Shown piece after piece: positions 54,721 to 64,000 of a stretch of 64,000 nucleotides of DNA. The notes beneath the pieces were generated by a model. That model was not told the origin of the DNA and searched no databases. It saw nothing but the letters and a program-made list of their open reading frames with translations. Origin of the DNA: Rhabdophis nuchalis (taxonomy: Eukaryota; Chordata; Lepidosauria; Squamata; Natricidae); contig CM077644.1 of NCBI GenBank assembly GCA_039707465.1, positions 185,491,462-185,555,461 of the forward strand, in the 5' to 3' direction. Position 1 is the first letter of the stretch. Each line of letters starts with the position of its first letter. Both the position numbers and the translations under genes were made by a program.

Positions 54721-55344
54721 CACATCCCGTGTCGCAAAAAAAAAAAAAAAACACCCGACAAAAGGCCTCGTCCCCTTTTTGAACTTGGTGGACCCACAAT
54801 TGCATTCTCCCTTCACGACGGGGCTGTGCTGGGCACTGGTTCTAAGTGAACTCCAGCTCACCGTCACCGATTTCCAAATTCGTTATGGGGCGGGTGGGTG
54901 GGTGGGTTGGAAGACTCCTCCCCCTTTTAAAAAGTTGCGGTGGGACCCTCGCCCATTAACGGCCCTTAATCCAGAGCACTTTCCTCGGCGGCGCGTTCAC
55001 GCGGGGAAGAGACCAAGGAGCCAATCGGTATCTGGGTTAGCGGAGGTCAGCTTGGCCTTTCCAGCTTCTGATGATCCGACGTTCAGACGACACAATCGGG
55101 CTAACTAAACTTCCCCCAAAACTAATTTGGGGGAAGATAAACGAACAATGAAAGTAACAGGGAAGATGAGCATGAGATTAAGGGGCGTGCATAAAGACAC
55201 CAGCATGCCTACCGTCCCTGTCCTAATATTCCCTTGTATTGGTATCCATTTCATGTATTCATATTATGTCTATACATATATCTGTTATCTAATTCATGCT
55301 TGATTAAATAAAATATTATTATTATCATCGTAGCATCGGATCAA
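54721..55344. other. Island shoulder and putative intron start
   Basis: GC falls away; a poly(A) run lies at about 54737-54752 and (GGGT)n at about 54892-54908. About 55240-55330 ends GATTAAATAAAATATTATTA, a LINE-tail-like motif. Confidence 0.4.
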
Positions 55345-55415
55345 CCATTCCCAACCCGACACCTCCCAAAGTGTTGGATTAAGGCTGGGAATTGTGGGAG
55401 AGTGCCAGACGGGAA
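55345..55415. mobile_element. Ancient hAT-type remnant
   Basis: CAACCATTCCCAACCCGACA, CACCTCCCAAAGTGTTGGAT and GGCTGGGAATTGTGGGAG resemble one side of an old reptile hAT element. No second end seen. Confidence 0.35.
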
Positions 55416-55499
55416 AATTTAATTTATAGCATCAGTTTTTAAGCCAGGAGGCATTGTTCTCCTCCCTTGCTTTGGAGTTTGCTTGTGCATTTATTTGGT

Positions 55500-55680
55500 T
55501 AAAATGTTCATGCACTGAATTTATACCCCGCCTTTCCTCCAGGGCAGCTCAGGGTAGTACAGTATACCTAGCATGATCCGCATAGATGGGTTGAACTGAA
55601 AGAATATGACTGACTTCAAACTACTCAGAAGGGCAGACTTGAACCCCAGTCTTCTAGTTCTAATTCAACATTCTTTGTAT
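55500..55680 (-). repeat. Old MIR-like SINE remnant
   Basis: ATTTATACCCCGCCTTTCC followed by GACTTGAACCCCAGTCTTC has the order tail to tRNA-like head on the minus strand. Weak. Confidence 0.35.
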
Positions 55681-56641
55681 TTGCTTCTGGTATGATCAGG
55701 TGAATGCATTTTCAGGGCACTCATGGATCTCCTCTGGGGATGGGATCTTGGAAAAAGTTCACAAAAAGTAGACGGACTTCAGGATAACTGCAGCAAGATT
55801 TTAAAATGGCCATATTAAATAGCTCTAAAGAAACGGTTGAGATTTCAAAAGTTTGGAGTACAAGGAAGAGAAAAGCAATTTTTAGGAAACAGCCTAGTCT
55901 TTGAAATGAGGAGATCTCTATGAGGATAGCTTCTAAAAAACAAAAATATAGTCATTGTGTTCTCTGAAAATATAATGGAAGAAAATAAGCAGTAGAATAT
56001 GAGATGCAATTCTAAAATAATGGTAAATTTAGCAAAATGCGGTAATAAAATATGGGCAGTCATCCAACGCATAATCAAACAAATGCCATTTGCTTGCAAA
56101 AAAGCATGCAGCTTCTACTGAGCCAGTGACTGGACAGGCCTTTGGTAAAGTATTCCGGAAGTGGGCAAGTCAAATCCAGAAAAAAGATGGAGCCTTTTAA
56201 AGGTTTAAGGTCTTTTTTTGCTTTAAGGTTTAAAGTGAAATTAAACAATGGTAGCTAACAGTTCAACTCCTTTCCTATATAATTAACTACTAACTAAACA
56301 CGCTTAATTTCTTTCCTATTCCAGACTGATCACATTTAAGTCTCTTCCCATTTCAAACATAAAACTGCATATATGAACTTTCAAAAGTTAATTTGGAAGA
56401 AGTACTTTAGACAGTATCTCTTTGCTGCAAATTAAAGCAGCCACACTTTTTTTCAAGCAATTAAAACTGAATATTCACAACTTCTGCATACTACAAGTGA
56501 ATATCACACACATGTTTTCTGTGCAAGAGAATTTAATGGATATTCACTCTTGATCTACAAGGAAGCACAACTCAAATATTTATTTTATTTAAACAATTTA
56601 TATGACTACCCACCTCACTATTAAGTCTTTGGGTGGAAGGA
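55681..56641. other. Unannotated stretch
   Basis: No gene or repeat recognised. Confidence 0.4.
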
Positions 56642-56704
56642 TCCTTCCTTCCTTCCTTCCTTCCTTCCTTCCTTCCTTCCTTCCTTCCTTCCTTCCTTCC
56701 TTCC
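56642..56704. repeat. (TTCC)n microsatellite
   Basis: About 15 uninterrupted TTCC units. Confidence 0.98.
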
Positions 56705-57770
56705 CCATACAAATGGATTTTGCATAAAATACAACATGTTATAAAATAAATTAAATTGCAACTGGGAAGTTGTGTAGTGGTTTGCTTCAAGAACATCTCG
56801 TCGATCAGTTGGAAATGTCATGTCGTATCCCTGGGTCATTGTTTTATCAGACAAGCAGAAACATGCTAGGCAGACAGTTACAGATCATACAAGGTCAGAA
56901 TATTCACATGACATCATATTCGGCATGTAGAGCTATTATTTCATTTGTGGACTGTGCTCTGTGGGTACTGTAGCTAGATCGGAGTGACGTAGTCTGAAAT
57001 AAAATGAATACGGACTGGAATCTCGTATAAACATAAGCACAGCACCTTTCTGATAGCAAATACAATAAAGCTGCCATGTCCTTTTCTTCAGGCTGATATG
57101 GGATCATGATTTTAATGAGTAGAAAAAGTTTTGAGTTTGTTCAAAATCTGGAGCACTTCTCCACTTGTTCACACTCCCTCCTGCTCCCTCTCTTCCTCTC
57201 TCTGAAGGACAAGGGGGAAAAAAATAGAGGGGCATCAGGGGACAGCATCTGGAGTGCCTGGCAAGGACACTCCTCCTCCGCTCATGATTTCGTGACTCTC
57301 TCTGGGTTCAGACTTATGGGAAGGTTTAAAGGTACATGGACTGCTTCTCCTATTCACTCCCTTTCCCACAATCTCCCTCTTGTAAGGATCCAATTTCAAT
57401 GCATCCACCATCTGGAAAGAATATTACTTCAGCTAGACTTCAGGAACATGAGAACACTTTTCTTCAAACAGCCAGCCCATGCATACCCTCAGCTTCACAA
57501 ATATTTATACAAATCTAAAAAGCCCAATAATCTTAACTAAATCACCTCATTTTTGCTAGTATATCCCAGTGATATTGAGCTGCAGTGCATGAATTGACTG
57601 ATCTGCTTTTAATTTCCTCATTTACAGATGATGTAATTTCACTGCTTTCTTGAATATGGAAACCTAACATAGGGTTTGCTGTTAATTTTGCATTCATTTT
57701 ACAAGTCCTGCATTGTCTATTTTCACCATTCTTGGTCATGAAAAACAGTGGGGTACTTAGGCAGAATATA
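56705..57770. other. Unannotated stretch
   Basis: No gene recognised; the 144-codon frame at 57106-57540 has no domain I know. Confidence 0.4.
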
Positions 57771-57807
57771 TCTGTCTGTCTGTATATCTATCTATCTATC
57801 TATCTAT

Positions 57808-57848
<41 letters not shown>

Positions 57849-57897
57849 TGTACTTACATCTGTCTGTCTGTCATCTATGTCTGTCTGTCTATCTATC
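57771..57897. repeat. Compound TCTG/TATC/TGCC microsatellite
   Basis: (TCTG)n, then (TATC)n, then about nine TGCC units, a short break, (TCTG)n and again (TATC)n: four related tetranucleotides in one array, consistent with point mutation and expansion of one motif. Confidence 0.96.
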
Positions 57898-58802
57898 AAG
57901 TCATCTTATTTCACACACATCCCTGTCAGACAGCTAACAGTCACTCAGTTGGCGGCCCCTGATATCAAATATGTAAATGGTGTTTGGAACACATCAAATC
58001 CATCACCTAGATCAGACCTGCACAACTTGTAAAGGGGACAGGATGACACTGATAAATTAAAAATCATTGCAAGCAGCAAAGAAATACTTGATGTGTCATT
58101 CAGCTACTCTGCAGCTAATGGAGCAGAGTAGTGGAATTATTACTTGCTAAAAATTGCCAGCAGGCCACACAAAAACTGCTTCGTGGGATACTTGTGGCCT
58201 GAAGGCCATATATGCTATGCAGGCCTGACCTAGATACTGCATACATGTTGATCATAGTCAGGCTGAAAAACCAACAGGAAAGCACTGCAGAAATGTGGAG
58301 CATTTCAGACACATACCTCTGGTGCATAAGAGCCTTTTTTAGAATTATGACAAACATGCATTGGTTGAAATAGTTAGTGCACATGTAAGGGAAGACCTGT
58401 TGACACCTTCTTGGAATGTTCTGATATCAGTTAGATAATTAGATCAATCAATCAGTCTCTGGAAAGGCATTCAAACAGCCAGATCTACAGCAGCCTTTCA
58501 GTTTCTGTAGGAATTGCTTGATGGAAGTCTTCTGATATACATATGTGATACATCATAACAATATACATTAGGGCTTTGAACCTGACACTGATATCATCTC
58601 TTATAGGTTCCTATTCAAAATAATAGAAGTATCTGCTTTACCTGGTAGTCCTTTAGATTAATCGTTTCCATTTGTAAACAGTAAAGTAATCATTAAAATC
58701 AGAGGTGACATACAAGTAGTAGTAAACGTCATGGGTGCTGGAGTTTAAAACAGCATTTCTTCAAGGACTACAATCCAAAAGTAGGCAGAGGCAGGATATT
58801 TG

Positions 58803-58804
<2 letters not shown>
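57898..58804. other. Unannotated stretch
   Basis: No gene or repeat recognised. Confidence 0.4.

Positions 58805-58848
<44 letters not shown>
58805..58848. repeat. (TC)n(TG)n microsatellite
   Basis: About 18 TC units followed by four TG units. Confidence 0.98.
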
Positions 58849-59540
58849 AATGTGTGTACAGATTTTAAAGGTTCCTCTTATATCCCCCTGCTATTAGCTT
58901 CCAGCATAAAGTTTACATGAAATGCTTTATTGTCTTGGGCCCCTGGACATGAGTATCTGTAAGAACGTATTTTCCAGATTGCCTCTGCCCATCCCTTCCA
59001 ATTTTCTGAGTGAAGAAAGACACGTCTGGAATAGATAATGCCTTCAAGAAGCACATATGATGGACAGGGCTGAAGCAAGCAGCAAATGTTGGCTGTAACC
59101 CAAAATGGGTGAGGATATTTATCCTCCCGTCCGTATACCCCTTTTTTTCTTCTTTCTGCTATCTCTAACTCTGAAATGGCAGCTCTCTTACAGAAAGGTT
59201 GTGAAATTAATATATAGGCATATACGTTAAACTAGAGCTGTGAGCTGATTATGCATTTAAGGACAAGGATCGAAGATGCTGGACAAAAGACTCTGTATAT
59301 TATTTTGGCCTACATTCCTTTGATCGGTATGAAATTATTTTTCAAAGAATACCCAACAAATTAATAAATAATAGATGAAGCTACCACAATGTGCCAAATA
59401 TAGTGTAGCATAAAATTTATGATTTGGTGTGCGATGTGCAACTATCCGTCTGGCATATTTGTGTATTTTAGAATTGCCCCTTCTAAATCCAGAGGGTGCA
59501 TCGAAGAACTAAGACCGCAAATGCTTACATGTGATATTGC
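58849..59540. other. Unannotated stretch
   Basis: No gene or repeat recognised. Confidence 0.4.
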
Positions 59541-59544
59541 CTTG

Positions 59545-59685
59545 AAATAAACCGAAGAAGCTTTTTGGATGAGAAGTGAAACATTTTCAAAGAAAAAAAA
59601 AACCCAAGAACGCCCAGTTGCCTTTTGAAAAAAGCACCTTTGAGACAATTATGACCTGGATGATTAAGAATCGCCATAGACCTAG
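59545..59685. repeat. Single arm of the foldback repeat family
   Basis: GAAGAAGCTTTTTGGATGAG, GTGAAACATTTTCAAAG, GCCCAGTTGCCTTTTGAAA and GCACCTTTGAGACAATTATG match the right arm at 50520-50668 in order and orientation. The opposite arm is absent. Confidence 0.7.
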
Positions 59686-59934
59686 AAAGTACGTGTTGTT
59701 TTCTTGTGTAAAATGTACCATTTGTGGATCTGATTCATTCTGGTGCAGTGAAGTGGTTTAAAGGCAGTTGGATTGGAAGTTTTCCATTGTTGTGTTTATC
59801 AAGAAAAAAGGAGGAGGGAATCAATGTATAAATAGGACTGTATAACTTAGCAGTTATCTGATGAAGATTTGTTCTGCCGTGGAAATATACACTTAGTATT
59901 TTATCAGGAGATACTCTTATTATCTCGTCTTATT

Positions 59935-60110
59935 GTTTCTCCAAAGCATTCACAATGCCCTACGTGGTTTCTCAACCCGTATCTTATCTTCACAATATCC
60001 CTGTGTAATAAATTAGTAAGAGAGATAACAATTGGCTTAAGATCAGCCAATGAGCTTTGAAGGATGGTGGGATTTCCCAAGGTCTACGTAATCTAGTCTA
60101 ACTCTTACCC
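59935..60110 (-). repeat. Old MIR-like SINE remnant
   Basis: ATCTTCACAATATCCCTGTG, AAGAGAGATAACAATTGGCT and AAGATCAGCCAATGAGCTTT follow the MIR-type body backwards. Diverged. Confidence 0.45.
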
Positions 60111-61202
60111 AGAGGGTAACATTAGCTCTGAGTTACTTTCTTAGCCTTAGTCCACTGAGTCAGATCATGTTTCATAGTGAAATCGTGTACATACTTGTTT
60201 TGCTGACATATTTAACTGTTCGTAAAAGAGGGTTTAAACAAGAGGCCCTCCCATAATTTTGTCAGGTTCTAACAACCAGCCTCGCTTTTTCAACTTGAAG
60301 CCTTCCTTGCTTGTTGGAAATTCTTGGAAATGTATCCAGAGTGCCCAAATTGCGGAGAACTGGTGGAGAGATTTTTATGTATTAAGCCTGACTTTTGTTT
60401 GGACAATAGAAATGATTTCTGGTCAGCCTCAAGCAAAATTCTCCACTTATAGTTTTCTGATTTTCAAACTGCTATGTTTGCATAAATATTAGAATAGCAG
60501 CAAAGTGTGTTGTGTTTGGTAATTAGTAACTTAGCTGAAGCTCCTTATAAGAACTACTGGAAAAATAGCAAAGTTGGGATTTAGGAAACCGGAGCTTTTA
60601 GCTATGTTAGGAGGGGTTTTTTTATTGCCACCAGCAACTATATAGAAGAGAAGCAAAGTGGTAAGCAAAACTTCCATCTATAGGCCAAAGTAGCTCGTTG
60701 GCAAGTCCCCTTTGTTCCATTTCTGCATTTTTCTCTGCAGTTCTCTTTCCCTCCTTCCCCCACCTCTGAGTTTGCAAATAGCATCCCAGGGCTGCCAATA
60801 GCTGAATCTGAATATTTAAAAAAATATATTTGGGAGTTGAAAAAGAGAGATCAAAGCCTTGCTTGCTCCCCTTCAGACCAATTATCTTGTTCCCTTTCAG
60901 CAACCAACATTTGTGCTTCCACTCTTGCTAGTACCTCCACCTTCTGAGTGTTCTATATAGGCTTGAATGGGCAGTTCTAATTATTTACGGTTGTTAGGAG
61001 GCAACGGGAGTCTCCTGTTTATGGTGTTAGAAGTCTGTAGGAGTGCCAACAGTTTGCTTTTCACCTTCAGGGAAGGTGTCTTACTCAATCATAAAAGAAA
61101 AGACAATGGCAACCCTCTTTTTCTGCTCAACATATTGCATATTCATTCTCCTGCTGGAGAATTCTTTCTTTAAATCTCTTTGCGTAATTTGGCTATCTTC
61201 TC
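60111..61202. other. Unannotated stretch
   Basis: No gene or repeat recognised. Confidence 0.4.
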
Positions 61203-61515
61203 CCTTGTTGTTGTTAGTTGTGAAGTCGTGTCCAACCCATTGTGATCCCGTGGACAACATTACTCCAGGCCTTCCTCTCCACTACCATCCTCTGGAGTCC
61301 ATTTAAGCCCAAGCTTACTGCTTTGGTGACTCCATCCAGCCACCTCATTCTCTGTTGTCTCGTTCTTCTTTTGCCCTCAATCTTTCCCAGCATTAGGCTC
61401 TCCTCCAGTGAGTCCTTCCTTCTCATTAGGTGGCCAAAGTATTTGAGTTTCATCTTCAAGATCTGGCCTTCTAAAGAGCAGTCAGGGTTGAGCTCCTCTA
61501 GGACTGATCGGCCAA
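61203..61515 (-). pseudogene. Bov-B (RTE) LINE 3' end with ORF2 C-terminus
   Basis: The minus strand encodes SVLEELNPDCSLEGQILKMK, LKYFGHLMRRKDSLEESLM, RMRWLDGVTKAVSLGL and ERKAWSNVVHGITMGWTRLH, the hallmark end of Bov-B ORF2 (FGHLMRR, RMRWLDG, AWRxxVHG-type motifs). It then ends in AGTTGTGAAG/CAACAACAA-type tail at 61203. Codons are open here although the insertion is strongly 5'-truncated, so it is younger than the RTE copy at 44175. The frame continues past 61515 into unrelated sequence by chance. Confidence 0.92.
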
Positions 61516-62479
61516 GAAGGGAAGGACGGGGAGCCAAGCATCCCTTCCAATGGTCACAAACCTTCCCCATATGCAAGAAACACTGCAAACTCCTATTTTT
61601 TGCAGCAAGACTTGTGCTTAAAAATGAATATGGATATCTGCTAGTAATGTGATCACAGCAGGAAGATGCTGGTGCATAGGCTTTGTACGTGGTGCAATGG
61701 TAAGCCACAAGACCATGTCAACTAAAATATTGATCTGATATTAGAAGTGTCAATATAGTGTTAATAAATCTGTGTGCTGGCATTGTATGAACATTCACTC
61801 TCCTTTTACTTTGACTCTGATGTTTGTATAAAGACAACTTTCATGCCAGAGCTGTGTATTTCTTCAAAGTCAACCTCAGAATTTCTCTGCAAGTTGCCAC
61901 CGAATTATAATTTCTAATATAATATAATAGTAGAGAATAGCTAGATAACGATCACATTTAATTTTAATTATTTAACAAGCCAATGCATGCTGTGAAAAGA
62001 GCTTTTGGAAGCATACGGGACATTTGCTAACCAGCGCAAGCCTTTCAGTGCAAGAGAAGAATAGAATAAGTTGTCAGACTGGTTAGGAAAGAGCCTTCTC
62101 CAATGCCAAATCTCAATTTTATGTCAGTAGTCTTCCTGGCATACTTTGTCAATTCTCAAGCATGTCATTGGTGGCTCATCTTTTTCGACCTGATTTACTG
62201 ACAGTAGGGAGAAATGTTTCCTGGTCAAACACCCCCCCCCCCCTCAGTTGCTAAAGAAGTCACGATCGTTGGACACTCTTGGTTGACTGAAATGCATTCA
62301 GTGGCTTCAAGGTGAAGGAAGAACTGGAGAACCTGCCTGAGGGGAGACCTCTTCAAGGAGGTCAGGCGATGCAGTAATGAGGTGTTTTTTTTTTAATGAA
62401 GACTCTCCCATTCATCTAATCATTTCAAATTTGATTATTGGGTGAATAGGTGGCAATATAAATTTAATAATAATGATAA
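61516..62479. other. Unannotated stretch
   Basis: No gene recognised. Poly(C) run at about 62230-62243; AT-rich AATAATAATGAT near 62465 leads into the next feature. Confidence 0.4.
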
Positions 62480-62800
62480 TAATAATCAAAATACAAAGAC
62501 ATAGAAATAGAATGACTATGGCAAAGGCAAGCAAGGGTAGTACCAATAGCAATAGGCGGCTTGGGTGCAGTCCCAAAACAACTGGAGTACCACTTGAACA
62601 CCATAGGCATTGACAAATTTGCCATCAGTCAATTGCAGAAGGCAGCTGTGCTTGGAACTGCTTCCATCCTGCAACAATATCTGTATCACAATCAAACATC
62701 CAGATTTGCCTATCCCAGGTCCTTGGTAAGGACTCGATAGGTAGACAAAAATGCCAAACCCAGACTGAACATCTGGCTGACTGTGAGATTAATAATAATA
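62480..62800 (+). pseudogene. LINE C-terminal fragment, R4-like (tentative)
   Basis: One frame from about 62540 reads VPIAIGGLGAVPKQLEYHLN, TIGIDKFAISQLQKAAVLGT, ASILQQYL. The pattern VPIxIGxLG..P......L...GI......LQK.A.LGTA.ILR..L recurs in the C-terminal region of restriction-type-endonuclease LINEs (R4/Dong-like), from memory. It is flanked by AATAAT runs on both sides, is interrupted soon after, and lacks any reverse transcriptase motif. Confidence 0.5.
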
Positions 62801-62949
62801 ATATGGAGTTGTAATTTTTAAATGACCATAGAGTGCTGTAATGGCTTGCCTAATAGTCCATTTCTTTCTTTCATTTTCCCTGGGCTGTGCAAAGTTTGAA
62901 GAGGTATAGCTGTTTCACAAGGCAACATAACTCTTTCTGTGCTTTAAAG

Positions 62950-63084
62950 CAGTGGTCTCCAACCTTTGCAACTTTAAGTCTGAAGGACTTCAGCTCCCAG
63001 AGTTCTCCAGCCAGCAAAGCTGGCTGGAGAAGTCTGGGAGCTGAAGTCCTTCAGACTTAAAGTTGCAAAGGTTGGAGACCACTG
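62950..63084. mobile_element. Palindromic hAT-type element, 135 bp, most perfect copy
   Basis: The 66-bp arms differ at a single position (AGAGTTC against AGACTTC). Both ends carry the variant CAGTGGTCTCC where other copies have CAGGGGTCTCC. Flanks ctttaaag (62942-62949) and ctctaaag (63085-63092) agree at 7 of 8. Confidence 0.96.
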
Positions 63085-63092
63085 CTCTAAAG

Positions 63093-63663
63093 AGCATCCT
63101 ACAGTTTTGGGTTTTTCCCCTCTAGCTTTGGATGCATGGTGATGACCTTGGCTGAGCCAAGGAAAAACAGTAGCAGTGATTCCATAGCATGAAGTATCAC
63201 TTTGAGGCAAATCATGGCTACGTCACACATTCAATAATGTGTTGGTTGGTTGTGTTTCATTCTTTACTTTTATATAATTGGCTTAGATGAGTTTTGTTGT
63301 TGGGCAGATTGAAAAGGTAAGTAACCATGAGAGATGACAATGACCATCCATAAAAGCCCAATCTGAATAATATATTATCTTTTTCGACTGCATGAATCAA
63401 TGTAGGCTTTGGAAGAGTGTATGTTGACTGGGTCTCTTCAGATGTTACATCTGATATACAGTAATATCTGAACTGCTTTCTTAAGACAACTGTGAAATCT
63501 AACTACTGTGCAATGTTCAGTCTATTATCTGTGCTTAGTACTGAATTGCCAGCAAAAAACCCTAATAAGATGGCCTTTTAACTAGATGGATTTTCTAGTT
63601 ACAACTAGTGTTGCTGTCAAAGCTGAGTCACTGGACAGGGATTCATTGCCACACAGTCTAGAG
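63093..63663. other. Unannotated stretch
   Basis: No gene or repeat recognised. Confidence 0.4.
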
Positions 63664-63927
63664 CAGGGGTGTCAAACTCGATTTCATTGAGGACTGCATC
63701 AGGGTTGTGTTTGACTTTGGGGAGGGGGCATGGCCAGGGGGCATGGCCAGCCTGTGGTGGACCAAGCGCTCTGCCAGTGAAAATGGAGCTCAGGAAAGCT
63801 GCACAAAGCCCCCCTGAGCTCCATTCTTGTTGGCAGAGACATCATGGGGCAGTCCGCTGTTTCCAGGGTGGCCCCACGGGCTAGATCTAAGCACCCTATG
63901 GGCCAGATCTGGCCCATGGGCCTTGAG
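63664..63927. mobile_element. hAT-type element, GTGTCAAACTC family, right end missing
   Basis: Starts CAGGGGTGTCAAACTCGATT like 23884 and ends at GGCCCATGGGCCTTGAG without the final TTTGACACCCCTG. GCTCTGCCAGTGAAAATGG and AGCTCCATTCTTGTTGGC mark an internal inverted pair. Confidence 0.82.
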
Positions 63928-64000
63928 GATGCTACAAAGTGCTGCTGCCCTTTTCTTTAAAAACAAGAATACAACTGAAGTGTCTTTCTCTAAAGGGAGA

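Noticed and set aside
54473..55108. 211-codon plus-strand frame after the CpG island donor
   Set aside because: It starts at the splice donor, lies in GC-biased DNA, runs through a poly(A) run and GGGT repeats, and has no recognisable domain.
1..64000. CRISPR array or prokaryotic defence system
   Set aside because: No regularly spaced direct repeats with unique spacers; the repeats are eukaryotic transposons and microsatellites.

Overview
This is vertebrate nuclear DNA, most likely from a squamate reptile and probably a snake. The evidence is the repeat mix: tRNA-headed Sauria-type SINEs, RTE/Bov-B, CR1, L2/L3-like and L1 LINE pieces, LINE tails grading into (TTCTA)n or (ATT)n microsatellites, and many short hAT-type and TA-flanked non-autonomous DNA transposons. 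There is no bacterial or viral gene organisation, no operon and no CRISPR array. The species cannot be named from the sequence alone.

No complete host protein-coding gene is recognisable. The one good sign of host gene activity is a CpG-rich island at about 53.74-54.72 kb on an otherwise AT-rich background. It contains an ATG followed by a consensus-like splice donor, so it may be a promoter plus first exon of a plus-strand gene whose remaining exons lie outside the window or are not visible. Everything else reads as intergenic or intronic DNA built up by transposon insertion.

Layout. 0-9 kb: CR1 ends, hAT elements, LTR relics and a SINE. 10.16-12.19 kb: a SINE split by an L1-type element that carries only ORF1. 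13-30 kb: sparse unique DNA with SINEs, a CR1 open-reading-frame remnant, L2-like 3' ends, several hAT elements and a 623-bp TA-flanked foldback. 30-39 kb: dense nested elements. 39.8-42.96 kb: an L2/L3-like LINE with an uninterrupted endonuclease plus reverse transcriptase reading frame and a 7-bp target duplication, the youngest-looking autonomous element here. 44.2-46.3 kb: a decayed RTE/Bov-B LINE. 47-53.6 kb: more hAT elements, a foldback split by CR1, and a large DNA-element copy. 53.7-54.7 kb: the CpG island. 55-64 kb: mostly unannotated sequence with microsatellites, a Bov-B 3' end, a fragment resembling an R4-type LINE, and hAT elements.

The most informative pattern is a family of about 135-bp, almost perfectly palindromic elements with 8-bp target duplications centred on CTAG/TTAA-like cores (eight good copies, one decayed). 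Two further copies are exactly half-length (68 bp), stop at the centre of the palindrome, and are still followed by a near-match to the 8-bp target duplication. This fits excision followed by gap repair that stalled at the hairpin. All family assignments rest on reading motifs and comparing copies within the window; no database search was possible.
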